DNA of 64,000 nt from Bin87 sp965203855 (lineage in GTDB: Bacteria; Chloroflexota; Dehalococcoidia; Lucifugimonadales; UBA3495): the NCBI GenBank assembly GCA_965203855.1, contig CBDBDN010000005.1:682001-746000 (forward strand), read 5' to 3'. The translations under genes were made by a program, and so were the position numbers. Position 1 is the stretch's first letter. Each line of letters starts with the position of its first letter. Below are positions 25,724 to 34,672 of the stretch, piece by piece. Under the pieces are notes generated by a model. The model saw only the letters and a program-made list of their open reading frames with translations, made no database searches and was not told the origin of the DNA.

Positions 25724-25757
25724 TGGCATGGATGAACGGGATGGACGGGATTTTGGA
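25724..25757. repeat. GGCATGGAT-type intergenic repeat
   Basis: TTTGGCATGGATGAACGGGA followed by TGGACGGGATTTTGGATTTT; a member of the same family as 13192-13220 and 45779-45808. It lies between the DUF362 gene and the ATPase gene; the rest of the gap shows nothing recognisable. Confidence 0.5.
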
Positions 25758-25866
25758 TTTTGATTCAGGCGTGTGTCCATATTTGCCGTCATTTCGGTAA
25801 ATGTGGCCGCACTCCTTGGACGGCAGCGGCTAACCTGGCTACAATGGCCGGCAGAGGTATGTTCTG

Positions 25867-27240
25867 ATGCGTATGGTACGAATGGAGATCGGCGAAGTTC
25901 CGCCGTTCACAAATCCGGTCGAGTTTGAGCTGGACGAGCGGGTGAACCTGTTCGTCGGCCCCAACGCGACGGGCAAGACTACTTTGTTGCAACAGGTGCT
26001 GGAAAAATTCAACCTGTCGGTTACGGAACCCGAGCCCGTCCTGTCCTACATCAAAGAGCAGCCGGCTTACCTGCTCAGGGGCGATCAATGCACTTTTGCC
26101 CGGGACCTTGACGATGATGGCCACGATGGAATGCGTGCCTGGAACATCATTAATGTGCCGGCTACCCGTGTGCGTTATGGAACTTTGTCCAAAGAGAGAG
26201 GGTTGGCAATAGATGTCAAGTACCCTGAATTCAAAGGGTCGGTAGCGGATAACGAGATGCATCATTTTTATGGCGCCAGAGATTTTTCGCAAGCGCTGTA
26301 CGAGGATTACATCCACAATGTTGTATCAGCTTTGTATCGCGTTATTGTAGAAGGGCAAGACTATGAAGGCAACGAGATTCTGGATCATGTCGTGTTAGAT
26401 GACGCCAAACATAACCCTGATGCTGGCAAAAGCTTCGGAGAAGCTATGCAGTTGGCATACGCGTGCTCCGTGCAAATCTGTCGGGAAGTGCTCAGGGGAG
26501 TCGCCCCGTTGAACGAGCATACGGTGAAGGAGGTTGAGAAATATGGGTTGCCAACACTAGAGCCGCATCTTGAATATGGGGTGCGTGTTGAAACTTGGGA
26601 TGACGGCGTTCCGTCGCTTGATATGCAATCGGTGTCGGCCGGCACTGAGGGAACACTTTGGTGGATCAGGTTGGTGGCTATCAGCTTGATATTGATGAAC
26701 AACTTCGATCCGGGATGGGAAAAACGGTGCGTCCCGCTGCTGATTGACGAAATTGAGAACCACTTGCATCCTACCTGGCAGCGGCGGGTCATTCCGGCTC
26801 TGCTGAAATACTTTCCGGGTTTGCAGATTTTCGCCACTACGCACTCGCCCTTTGTAGTGGCCGGGTTGAAAGCGGGGCAAGTGCATATACTGAGACGAGA
26901 TGCCCATGGCAACATCACCGCCAGCACCAACACCGAGGACGTCGTAGGCTGGACGATGGACGAAGTGCTGCGGACTTTTATGGGGGTTGAGGATCCGACG
27001 GATGATGCGACGGCGGCGGCGGCGCGGGAGCTGCGTCAGTTGCGGGATGCCGGGCCATCCGGGGATGCACGGGAGGAGGAACAGCGACAGGCGCGGATGC
27101 AGGAACTGCGGCAAAAAGTGGATCGGGATTTGCTGGCCGGCGGGCCAATGGCGGCGCGGCGAGAACGCTTTGAGCAGGACTTTGCTGCGGCGTTGGAAAA
27201 ATACCGTCAATCGCAGAGCTTGAATCAAGACGGCGGCTGA
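25867..27240 (+). CDS. AAA/ABC-type ATPase, PtuA-like (Septu-type defence)
   Basis: 457 residues. Walker A GPNATGKTTLL (residues 31-41), a long helical middle, an ABC-signature-like SVSAGTEGTLWW, Walker B PLLIDEIENHLHPTWQ and the downstream switch FATTHSPFVV show an OLD/RecF-like AAA ATPase. A charged C-terminal helix follows (DAREEEQRQARMQELRQKV). Two bases after its stop begins an HNH endonuclease reading frame, which is the PtuA-PtuB arrangement of Septu anti-phage systems. Family identity rests on this pairing and the domain pattern; OLD-like or other ATPase-HNH systems are alternatives. The ATPase itself looks intact, though its partner is interrupted. Confidence 0.78.
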   Translation: MRMVRMEIGEVPPFTNPVEFELDERVNLFVGPNATGKTTLLQQVLEKFNLSVTEPEPVLSYIKEQPAYLLRGDQCTFARDLDDDGHDGMRAWNIINVPATRVRYGTLSKERGLAIDVKYPEFKGSVADNEMHHFYGARDFSQALYEDYIHNVVSALYRVIVEGQDYEGNEILDHVVLDDAKHNPDAGKSFGEAMQLAYACSVQICREVLRGVAPLNEHTVKEVEKYGLPTLEPHLEYGVRVETWDDGVPSLDMQSVSAGTEGTLWWIRLVAISLILMNNFDPGWEKRCVPLLIDEIENHLHPTWQRRVIPALLKYFPGLQIFATTHSPFVVAGLKAGQVHILRRDAHGNITASTNTEDVVGWTMDEVLRTFMGVEDPTDDATAAAARELRQLRDAGPSGDAREEEQRQARMQELRQKVDRDLLAGGPMAARRERFEQDFAAALEKYRQSQSLNQDGG

Positions 27241-27242
27241 CG

Positions 27243-27965
27243 ATGCGCGCGGTTGAACGCTCTGCGGAGCCCGGGTTTCTGGCCGAAATGCGGGCCGCTT
27301 ATGCGGAATGGGGTAATCTGGATGGCGAACATCGGCGTCGCATCAGGGCGGCATTGCGCGCCGATTTTGGGCAGCGCTGCGCCTATTGCTAAAATGAATG
27401 CCAAGAAGGCGACGGCGCCGCCGGCAATCGCGGCACAATTGACCACTTTCGTCCCCGCAGCCGGTTCCCCGAGCGATGGCTAGATTGGCTCAATCTGGTG
27501 TACGCCTGCCGGCGCTGCAACGATACCAAGGGCAACCTTTGGCCGGAAATATCCGATGCAGTCAATCAGCGATTATCACGCATCAGCCGCTACCGCCCGG
27601 TGTCGGAGTATGTGAACCCCAGCGCAGTTGCGGGCCAGCGCGCGGCCCAGGAATTCTTTGCCTTCCATTTTGAAAGCGGACGAATACAAGCGGCGGATGA
27701 TCTGGAACCCGCCGAATGGTCAACGGCGTACCGTACGGTTGATGACCTGGATCTGAATTCCGACTATCAGGTTGTCGGCGACATTCTGCCTTATCTGCGC
27801 CGGGAACGGCTGGACTTTTTTATACAACGCATCAGCAGTATGACCGCCGATATAGGACAGACCGTATCAGTGCTGCGGGAGTTTATGCAGCCCGACCAGC
27901 CGTTTGCCAGTTTTATCACGGCGTACATAAACGACCGCTTTCCGCTATTCAGAGAGTTTCTCTGA
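27243..27965 (+). pseudogene. HNH endonuclease, PtuB-like, interrupted by an in-frame TAA
   Basis: One frame runs from ATG 27243 to TGA 27963-27965 except for a TAA at 27390-27392. Before the stop: MRAVERSAEPGFLAEMR and ending in FGQRCAYC; after it, beginning NECQEGDGAAGN, then TIDHFRPRSRFPERW, LNLVYACRRCNDTKGN and a ~110-residue C-terminal domain. Together these form a complete HNH nuclease (CxxC, IDHFRP, CxxCN). The stop sits exactly after the first CxxC; CAA or CAG to TAA is a simple explanation. A product could only start at 27498 or by readthrough. It abuts the ATPase gene and overlaps convergent larC by 17 bp. Confidence 0.85.
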
Positions 27966-29145
27966 CTGCGTTAGCAACGGACGACAAACCTACCCCGTGC
28001 GCTTGCGCCGCCGCAACCACGTCGTCATACTCCGGCGCCGCGCTAACTAGCTCCCCCGCCAGCCACTTGCGCTTGACTCGTATCGGGCCGTATTCCGTTT
28101 CCGCCGTTATCGTATCCCGTTCGGCCACATAGCGGCCTACCGGGCGGATGCGGACGCCCAGCGTTGGCGTGTCCCGCAGGAATACTTCAGCCAATGCGGT
28201 TTCCAGTTCTGCCGGCCCCAATGCCGACAAGATTATGCCGGGCCGCTGCTTTTTCATCTGGATGGGCGTGTGCCAGACATCCAGGGCGCCGGCGGCGAAA
28301 AGGCGTTCCATCGCGTAGCCCAGCTGCTCCCCGGTAGCGTTGTCCAAGTTGGTTTCCAGCAGGATGATATTGTCCTGCCAACGGGCGAGGGGCGGCTTGT
28401 CGCTGTCGGCAGCATCGGCGGTTTCGCCAAGCCAGAGCCGCAGCACATTGGGAAAGGCCGCCGGGTCTTTGCCGCCGGCGCCTACTCCGATGCGATGCAG
28501 CGTCATTGCCGGCTGGCGGTAGGCGTCGGCCAGCGTGGCAATCAGGGCGGCGCCGGTGGGTGTAGTCAACTCGCCGGCGCCGGCGTGAAAGGGACGCTCC
28601 GGTGCGACGGGCGCATTGGCGGCGGCGATGATTTCCAGCGTGGCCGGCGCCGGATTGCTGTAGCCGCCGGCCCGTCGGGGGCCGCCGGCCGCGCCCAATA
28701 CCAGCGGCGATGCGTAAATCCGGCGGATGCCGAGCTGCTCCAATCCGTGAATTACGCCTACAATGTCAACCAAAGTGTCGGCGCTGCCCAGTTCGTCCAG
28801 ATGGATGGCGTCGGCGTGGCCGTGGACGCGGGCTTCGGCGGCGAACAGGGCGTTGAGGACGGCGGCGGCGCGGGCGCGAGTCTGCTCCGACAAGTCCGCT
28901 GCGCCGACTACGGCGTCCAGCATTTGCGACGGCGTGTAGCGCGGGGCGGCGGATACATCAACCAGCGCGCGACTGCCGCGCACTTCACAGCGAGTTGCGG
29001 CGGCGGAGTCAATTCGCACGCCGGAGATGCCCAGCGCGGCAACGGCGGCGCGCACGGCGTCCGGCGGCAGGCCGGCGTCAAGCAGCGCGCCCAGCAGCAT
29101 ATCGCCGCTGGCGCCGCCTACGGACTGGATATAGGCGGTTTTCAC
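27949..29145 (-). CDS. larC: LarC-type nickel insertion protein
   Basis: 398 residues, single uninterrupted frame (in some species LarC is made by frameshifting). The N-terminal YIQSVGGASGDMLLGALLDAG and HLDELGSADTLVDIVGV blocks and the C-terminal LLETNLDNATGEQLGYAMER and RPVGRYVAERDTITAETEYG are typical of the TIGR00299/LarC family, which inserts nickel into the pincer cofactor of lactate racemase-type enzymes using CTP. larE lies 127 bp upstream on the same strand. No larB or larA is in the window. Confidence 0.9.
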   Translation of the reverse strand: MKTAYIQSVGGASGDMLLGALLDAGLPPDAVRAAVAALGISGVRIDSAAATRCEVRGSRALVDVSAAPRYTPSQMLDAVVGAADLSEQTRARAAAVLNALFAAEARVHGHADAIHLDELGSADTLVDIVGVIHGLEQLGIRRIYASPLVLGAAGGPRRAGGYSNPAPATLEIIAAANAPVAPERPFHAGAGELTTPTGAALIATLADAYRQPAMTLHRIGVGAGGKDPAAFPNVLRLWLGETADAADSDKPPLARWQDNIILLETNLDNATGEQLGYAMERLFAAGALDVWHTPIQMKKQRPGIILSALGPAELETALAEVFLRDTPTLGVRIRPVGRYVAERDTITAETEYGPIRVKRKWLAGELVSAAPEYDDVVAAAQAHGVGLSSVANAVRETL

Positions 29146-29183
29146 CGGGTTTTTCTACACCGATATACAGGATGGACGAGATG

Positions 29184-29276
29184 GATTCCGGCTTGCGCCG
29201 GAATGACGGTTAGGGACGCCGGAATGACGGTTAGGGACGCCGAAATGACGGTTAGGGACGCCGGAATGACGGTCAG
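29184..29276. repeat. Palindromic repeat plus tandem 19-bp half-units
   Basis: ATTCCGGCTTGCGCCGGAAT at 29184-29203 followed by repeated GACGGTTAGGGACGCCGGAA units. It separates larC from larE and reaches into the last codons of larE. Confidence 0.7.
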
Positions 29277-30088
29277 GTAGCCGTCAGTACGTCGTTGAGG
29301 CTGCCGGAGCGCAGGCCGGTCAAGTCCAGCGATACCCATAGATAGCCCAATGCTTTGATGCGGGACACGATTTCATCCCGCTGCTCAAAGGCGGACGGCA
29401 GGTCGGCGGCGGCCACCTCAATGCGGCACAGGTTGTCGTGATGGCGGGCGCGCACTTCGCGCAAGCCTAGTTCCCGCAGGATGTCCTCCGCCGCCTCAAT
29501 GCGCCGCAGCGACGCCACCGTTACCGGCGTGCCGTAGGGGATGCGGGACGACAGGCAGGGCTGGGCCGGCTTGTCCCACAACGGCAGGCCCAGCCAGCGG
29601 GCGGCGGCGCGCACCTGCGCCTTGTCCATCCCGGCCTCTACCAGCGGGCTGCGGATGCTATGCTCGGCGGCGGCGGCCATTCCGGGGCGGTAGTCGCCCT
29701 GGTCATCAGTGTTGGCGCCGTTGGCAATCCACGCGTAGCCCTCGGCGGCAGCCAGGGCGGCCAGCCGGTCATAGAGTTCTGTCTTGCAGAAATAACAGCG
29801 TTGCGGGGTGTTGGCAACATAGCCGTCCCGCGCCAGCTCGTCGGTATGGATGACCCGATGATTGATGCCGAACTGCCGGGCTGCGTTTTCGGCATCGGCC
29901 AAGTCGCGGGCGGCCAAGGCCGGCGAGATGGCGGTAACGGCCAACGCGCGGCGGCCCAATGCCCGGTGCGCTGCCACCGCTAGCAGGGCGCTGTCCACGC
30001 CGCCGGAATAGGCGATGACGACCGACTGCATTTCATGCAGCACGGCTTCCAGACGGGGTAAGCAGTCAGGAGGGGCGGTTTGTGTCAT
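29273..30088 (-). CDS. larE: LarE-type ATP-dependent sacrificial sulfur transferase
   Basis: 271 residues. The PP-loop SGGVDSALL (29-37) binds ATP to adenylate the biotin-like nicotinate precursor; RCYFCKTELYDRL and NGANTDDQGDYRPGM are LarE-family blocks, and PCLSSRIPYGTPV contains the Cys that is consumed as sulfur donor in LarE proteins that use a sacrificial residue. The family makes the pyridinium bis-thiocarboxylate nucleotide later filled with nickel by LarC. It precedes larC on the same strand. Confidence 0.9.
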   Translation of the reverse strand: MTQTAPPDCLPRLEAVLHEMQSVVIAYSGGVDSALLAVAAHRALGRRALAVTAISPALAARDLADAENAARQFGINHRVIHTDELARDGYVANTPQRCYFCKTELYDRLAALAAAEGYAWIANGANTDDQGDYRPGMAAAAEHSIRSPLVEAGMDKAQVRAAARWLGLPLWDKPAQPCLSSRIPYGTPVTVASLRRIEAAEDILRELGLREVRARHHDNLCRIEVAAADLPSAFEQRDEIVSRIKALGYLWVSLDLTGLRSGSLNDVLTAT

Positions 30089-30127
30089 AATGGCTAGTAT
30101 TCTACTACATTAGCGGAGGATATTGCG

Positions 30128-30511
30128 ATGACGGTGCAGAGCATCAGCGCGATTACGCTGGCGGTGCGGGATATGGCCCGCGCGGTGGCTTTTTACCACG
30201 ATGGCGCCGGCATCCCCATCCTGTACGGCGGGCCGGACGCCGCCTTTACATCGCTGCAAATCGGCGACGGCTACCTGAACCTGATACTGACGCCGGACGC
30301 CAACATCCGCTGGTGGGGCCGCTGCATCCTCTATGTGGACGATGTGGACGCCCACCACGCCCAAATGCGCGCCGCCGGCTACACGCCGGACACCGAACCG
30401 GCCAACGCGCCCTGGCGGGAACGCTACTACCACATCACCGACCCGGACGGGCATGAGGTTAGCTTTGCGCGGCTTAATTCGCAGGAATCAAAGCCTTCTG
30501 AACAAAAGTAA
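30128..30511 (+). CDS. VOC/glyoxalase-superfamily protein
   Basis: 127-residue vicinal-oxygen-chelate protein with two beta-alpha-beta-beta-beta halves: ISAITLAVRDMARAVAFYHD and RCILYVDDVDAHHAQMRAAG. The terminal YYHITDPDGHEVSFA is the family signature with a metal-ligand type Glu. GGAGG precedes the ATG. The reaction cannot be predicted. Its last 38 bp overlap the 3' end of the convergent NACHT gene. Confidence 0.82.
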   Translation: MTVQSISAITLAVRDMARAVAFYHDGAGIPILYGGPDAAFTSLQIGDGYLNLILTPDANIRWWGRCILYVDDVDAHHAQMRAAGYTPDTEPANAPWRERYYHITDPDGHEVSFARLNSQESKPSEQK

Positions 30512-32516
30512 TTGCCTTCTGGCTAAAATTCCTCGCCATACAGTCTGAGTAGTTGGTTCCAGTAATTTCCGATAGCAACGCCGTGTCCAATATGTACATA
30601 CCACCTTGCAATGATACAATGCCTTCTAATTTCATCAGTTCCAAAACAGACTGCCCAGAACCCTTGGTCATGCGAGTGCTTTCAATTTTGTTCGCAGAAC
30701 GCGCAAGTACTCCACGCCCATGGGATCGAAAAGATATAACAAATTGTCGAAACCGACGCAGTGCTTCATCTAGACGAGGATCCTGAACAGCTGAAGGTTG
30801 GGTGGCGAAGCGCGTCCACGGGTGGCGGTCAACACCAGGCCAATATACGGACAAATTGACTTTTCCTCTGCGGACGTGAACAACCGTAGGCGTCGACAAA
30901 CTATCCAGAGATCCAGCCTCAATATGAATATCGGAATGGATTCCCTCCGATCGTGACGGGTTTTCAACAATCACCTTGTCAACGGCTAGCGATAGCTCTT
31001 TGCAATGAATGTCAACCGAATTTACCAACACAGCTTCAGAACCGGGACCAACCTCGACCCTAGCCATAGGCATTTCGATGCTGATGCTTTCAACTTGGGT
31101 GCCTAAGCAAATTGTCCCATCAGACGATGTCTCAAATTGCAACTCGCGCAAGTCTTGCTTTTGCCGCGAAAGCACAATATCAACGTCCGCAACCAGGTCG
31201 TCACCATGTATAATTTCGTCGGGACCGTACACAAAGAGAGCGCACTCCTCTCCCAATGCCAATCCTGCTTTCAAAGAAGCATATATTGCCCCGATATGTT
31301 CAGGTTGAATAAATTTACCTCCCTCTGCGGTGTAAAATTCAAACAAGAACGGATTGGCAGCAGCTCCTCTCCCGATTTCTTTGTGAAGAGCATCTTGGGA
31401 TGTTGCCCTATTCCGCAGAGCTTTTGTGCTTACCATAGCTTCGAAAACTGCTGATGAAAAACCATCACTACCGTCCAAAAATGGATGTTCGCCAACCCAT
31501 GACTCCAAGGCGGTAGTATAAGCTTGCTCGTCGCTAGTACTCATATTAGGTAATTGCGGCAATGGGCAGTTGTACAAACGTGCAACCAACCGGTCGAGTT
31601 GCTCGTCTGGTGAATACAACTGTTTAACCAAAGAAGGATCCTCGAAAGTCACGTTCCGTATCTTACGCTGCTCACGCTCTAGCAATGCCACGGCAATATC
31701 TTGGAGAGTAATTGATTGTTCACCCCTGGTAATGCGAGAGATCAGTGCTTGAGCATCGCTTTCGCCCTCGACCTGCTTGGCGATAGCTAAAAGTACCGGC
31801 GCATAGCCAGCAAACCGATCACCATCACTGCCAGTCTGATTACGCAATCGTTCCACCAGCAAATCCAACGCTTGCCGTTCTGCCACAGCATAACGATCAT
31901 CCGATTTGGAAGCTCGCAAGCACGTTTCGGCAAATTTCACAGCTTCTTCTTTTCCGTAATAGCCGATCTCTAGCACCGCAACGTTGTTAGTGTGATCAGT
32001 TAGAACAAGCCAAGCGTCTTGGATAGCTCCGGTGCGTCCAAAGAGTACAGTAGGCAGACCACGCTCAATTGACTGCTTTGCAACGTCCGAAAGAAAAGAC
32101 TCAAAAGCTTCCTGCGTAACCCTCAATTTAGCTTCATCCAGTCCATCTAGCAAAACGGATACTGAGCCATTACTCCAACTTTCGTAGAGCCCAGAATTCG
32201 CTATGCCGCCAATCAGAGTGTTCGCACCAACGGGCTCGGCTTCTGATAGGTCAACGTAAACCGCGTTGACCTTGGATGCTATTTGACGCGCAAGTGTGGT
32301 TTTCCCCACTGCACCTGGTGCCGAAACGAGCAAAAGCGAACTGGTTATCGGGTCATCATCTACGCCAAACTCACTACTCAGCGTCAGAGGAGCTTCAATG
32401 AACGTAGCCAGCCCCTCGTCCAGCGATGACCACCCTTGAATGAGGCCTTCTGGTCGAGCATACGGCTGGATTCCCAGCCGGGGAATCCAAAAATCGGCAA
32501 TCGTGTAATTCATCAT
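30474..32516 (-). CDS. NACHT-family (STAND) NTPase, candidate defence protein
   Basis: 680 residues from the ATG at 32516, which has GGAGAG upstream. The P-loop is SAPGAVGKTTLARQIA (from residue 65) and the Walker B SVLLDGLDEAK (about 121-131) has the LDGLDE form typical of NACHT. A ~250-residue helical region follows; residues ~430-560 are strand-rich and end in a helical C-terminus. No TPR/LRR sensor or known effector domain is recognisable, and no signal or membrane segment. The gene is clearly richer in A+T than its neighbours, suggesting recent transfer. Two identical palindromes lie just upstream. Several bacterial NACHT proteins give phage resistance; a role here is inference. Confidence 0.72.
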   Translation of the reverse strand: MMNYTIADFWIPRLGIQPYARPEGLIQGWSSLDEGLATFIEAPLTLSSEFGVDDDPITSSLLLVSAPGAVGKTTLARQIASKVNAVYVDLSEAEPVGANTLIGGIANSGLYESWSNGSVSVLLDGLDEAKLRVTQEAFESFLSDVAKQSIERGLPTVLFGRTGAIQDAWLVLTDHTNNVAVLEIGYYGKEEAVKFAETCLRASKSDDRYAVAERQALDLLVERLRNQTGSDGDRFAGYAPVLLAIAKQVEGESDAQALISRITRGEQSITLQDIAVALLEREQRKIRNVTFEDPSLVKQLYSPDEQLDRLVARLYNCPLPQLPNMSTSDEQAYTTALESWVGEHPFLDGSDGFSSAVFEAMVSTKALRNRATSQDALHKEIGRGAAANPFLFEFYTAEGGKFIQPEHIGAIYASLKAGLALGEECALFVYGPDEIIHGDDLVADVDIVLSRQKQDLRELQFETSSDGTICLGTQVESISIEMPMARVEVGPGSEAVLVNSVDIHCKELSLAVDKVIVENPSRSEGIHSDIHIEAGSLDSLSTPTVVHVRRGKVNLSVYWPGVDRHPWTRFATQPSAVQDPRLDEALRRFRQFVISFRSHGRGVLARSANKIESTRMTKGSGQSVLELMKLEGIVSLQGGMYILDTALLSEITGTNYSDCMARNFSQKAITFVQKALIPAN

Positions 32517-32549
32517 TGGAATTGTTCTCTCCAGCCTGATTGCCAGTAG

Positions 32550-32639
32550 CATAGCACCGCTTGCAAGCGGACGCAACCTGCCTGATGCCGCGCCCGGTCT
32601 CCGACGCGATCATAGCACCGCTTGCAAGCGGACGCAACC
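32550..32639 (-). promoter_or_regulatory. paired palindromes upstream of the NACHT gene
   Basis: CCGCTTGCAAGCGG occurs at 32557-32570 and 32618-32631, each inside the same ~29-bp unit CATAGCACCGCTTGCAAGCG with GACGCAACC after it; the units are 61 bp apart. The nearer one is 41 bp before the chosen ATG. Paired operators or a small duplicated element are both possible. Confidence 0.5.
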
Positions 32640-32678
32640 CTATCTCACCAGAATTTCTAGTTGCATTCTTGGCGTAAT

Positions 32679-33215
32679 TCAGAAATCAATAGCGTACTGA
32701 TACAGTGTCAGCGTAAGCGAATAGGGCGGCTCCGCGTCCACAACCCGGGCGTAGCCGCGCCCTTCGTAAAAGCTGATAGCCGCCGTAGTGTGGCTGGAGG
32801 TCCACAGCATCAGGCGGGGGTAGCCGGCGGCGCGGCAGAAATCCTCGGCCCTTGCCATCAGCCGGGAGGCCAGCCCTTGCCACTGGATGGCGGGGTCAAC
32901 TACCAGCCGGCGCAGTTCTACATCCCCGTCATCGTGGCGGTACACGCCGACGCACCCGACTATCGCGCCATCCTGCTCGGCAACCCAGAAATCGCAGCCG
33001 GGTCGCTGGATATAACTGCCGGCCACATCGCCCAGGTCGTCGGCCAAGGATGCGTCGATGAATGCGCTGAACTCCCGAAACTGCGCGTCGTCCAGGCCGC
33101 TTTGCGCCGCCGCTAGGTGGGTGCGCCGGTACAGGCGGCGCACGGCGTCGCCATCATCGGGTTGGAACTGCCGGATGCTTGCCAATTGTCGGGGATTTGC
33201 CAGGGAGTTTGCCAT
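32679..33215 (-). CDS. GNAT-family N-acetyltransferase
   Basis: 178 residues. The acetyl-CoA-binding motif A is seen as VELRRLVVDPAIQWQGLASR, with the Q-x-x-G-x-A/S loop, preceded by the strand FWVAEQDGAIVGCVGVY and followed by LMLWTSSHTTAAISFYEGRG, all typical of GNAT enzymes. The N-terminal SIRQFQPDDGDAVRRLY is the usual first strand-helix. The acceptor (small molecule or protein) is unknown. Its neighbours are the NACHT gene downstream and ychF upstream. Confidence 0.86.
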   Translation of the reverse strand: MANSLANPRQLASIRQFQPDDGDAVRRLYRRTHLAAAQSGLDDAQFREFSAFIDASLADDLGDVAGSYIQRPGCDFWVAEQDGAIVGCVGVYRHDDGDVELRRLVVDPAIQWQGLASRLMARAEDFCRAAGYPRLMLWTSSHTTAAISFYEGRGYARVVDAEPPYSLTLTLYQYAIDF

Positions 33216-33269
33216 CGGACGCTTGCCTCCGGGCGGGCTAGGCCAAACGGGCCGGCGCTAATCAGCCGG

Positions 33270-34355
33270 TTAGGTATTAATCAGAAAATGGATGATGTCG
33301 CCGTCCCGGACGGGGTAGGTTTTGCCTTCGGAGCGGAGCAGCCCCTCTTTGCGGCCCTGCGCCATACTGCCGCAGGCGTAAAAATCAGCGTAAGCGATGA
33401 CTTCGGCGCGGATAAAGCCGCGCGTAAAGTCGGTATGGATGACGCCGGCGGCGTCCACGGCGGGCATCCCCTGCGGCACACTCCAGGCGCGCACTTCGTC
33501 ATCGCCCACGGTAAGGAATGACGCCAGGCCGAGGGTATCATAGCTGGCGCGGATGACCTGCTCGGTGGCCGATGCGCCTAGCCCGAAGTCGGCGCGCAGC
33601 TCGGCGGCTTCGGCGGCGTCCATCATCCCCAGCTCGGCCTCAATGCGCGCGCTGATGCTGACCTCGCCGATGCCGCAGGCCAGATCGGCATCAATGTCCA
33701 GCTCCGATTGGCGCACCGCATCATCATCCTCGCCGATATTGAAAACGGCAATCACCGCCTTGTCGGTCAGCAGCTGGTAATTGACGAGGATGCTGCGTTC
33801 CGAGTCGGTCAACTGCTGCAATCGCATTGGAACGCCGTTTTCCAGCGACTGCCGGGCTTTGGAGACGGCATCGCGCTGGCGCACTACGGCCGGGCGGTCG
33901 GCGGGTTTCGTCTTTTTGAGCTGGTCGTCCAGCCGATCGGCGGCGCGTTCCAGCACTTCCAGGTCGGCAAAAGCGAGTTCGCCCAGCATAGTTTCCAGGT
34001 CGCGGGCCGGATTGACGGCGCCGGCGGGATGGGGAACGGCGCTATGCTCAAAGGCGCGCACCACCACCAGAAAAGCGGTTGCCGACTGCAAGACATTGCG
34101 GTAACGCCCGCTGATGCCCTGCGACTTGGCCATTGATTCCGGGCCGGGCAGGTCGGTGTAGCGGATTTCGGCAGGGACGATGCGGCGGGGACGATAAATG
34201 CCGGCCAGATAGTCCAGGCGCGGGTCGGGTACTTTGACAACGCCGATGTGCATTTCGGCAGCGCCGCCGCCGCTGGCGTCGGATTTGCCCAGCGTGAGGG
34301 CGTTGAACAGGGTAGTCTTGCCCGATTGGGGCAGGCCGATGATTGCGATGTCCAT
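33270..34355 (-). CDS. ychF: YchF/OLA1-family P-loop NTPase
   Basis: 361 residues, normal for this conserved ribosome-associated, ATP-preferring member of the Obg family. The P-loop GLPQSGKTTLFNAL (7-20) differs from the common GxPNVGKSTLF; YTDLPGP serves as switch II; the G4 position reads VFNIGED instead of NKxD, in line with loss of GTP specificity in YchF. The C-terminal TGS-type end is present, DGDIIHFLINT. It probably takes part in translation or stress response. The small repeat-protein genes at 34360 and 34673 lie immediately upstream. Confidence 0.9.
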   Translation of the reverse strand: MDIAIIGLPQSGKTTLFNALTLGKSDASGGGAAEMHIGVVKVPDPRLDYLAGIYRPRRIVPAEIRYTDLPGPESMAKSQGISGRYRNVLQSATAFLVVVRAFEHSAVPHPAGAVNPARDLETMLGELAFADLEVLERAADRLDDQLKKTKPADRPAVVRQRDAVSKARQSLENGVPMRLQQLTDSERSILVNYQLLTDKAVIAVFNIGEDDDAVRQSELDIDADLACGIGEVSISARIEAELGMMDAAEAAELRADFGLGASATEQVIRASYDTLGLASFLTVGDDEVRAWSVPQGMPAVDAAGVIHTDFTRGFIRAEVIAYADFYACGSMAQGRKEGLLRSEGKTYPVRDGDIIHFLINT

Positions 34356-34359
34356 AATT

Positions 34360-34611
34360 TCAGATGCTGCGGGCGGTATCGTCGATTACTTTGAGGATTT
34401 CGGATACGGGTATCGGATCCCGAGATTCCTTGCCTTTGCGTTGGCAGTACTCTAGCAGGGCGGCCCGGATGCGCTGGCGGGCCTCCTGCCGGCCTTTGGC
34501 GTGGCTTTGCGCGTAACTTTCTGCGTAGCCTTCGGCATGGCCTATTGGGTAGCCTTGGGCATAGCCTTGCGCTTTGATTTTTCTTACCGCATCAGGGATC
34601 AGAAGTACCAT
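34360..34611 (-). CDS. small paralogue of the adjacent repeat-rich protein (truncated copy)
   Basis: 83 residues from the ATG at 34611 (AGGCAG upstream). The start MVLLIPDAVRKIKAQG repeats the internal segment MVLLIPAAVRKIKAQG of the next gene upstream, followed by GYAQGYPIGHAEGYAESYAQ-type repeats and a charged helix (EARQRIRAALLEYCQRKGKE). It appears to be a duplicate that lost the membrane-spanning N-terminus. Function unknown; possibly not expressed independently. Confidence 0.5.
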   Translation of the reverse strand: MVLLIPDAVRKIKAQGYAQGYPIGHAEGYAESYAQSHAKGRQEARQRIRAALLEYCQRKGKESRDPIPVSEILKVIDDTARSI

Positions 34612-34672
34612 ACTGCTGCCTGCCTGCAAAATGGATGCCGCCGCCGGGCAATGATGGCGGGCCGATGGGGTA

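Noticed and set aside
27390..27392. TAA read as a sense codon through an alternative genetic code
   Set aside because: TAA ends other genes in the window (for example the dUTPase and the restored dctP frame), so a reassigned TAA is unlikely.
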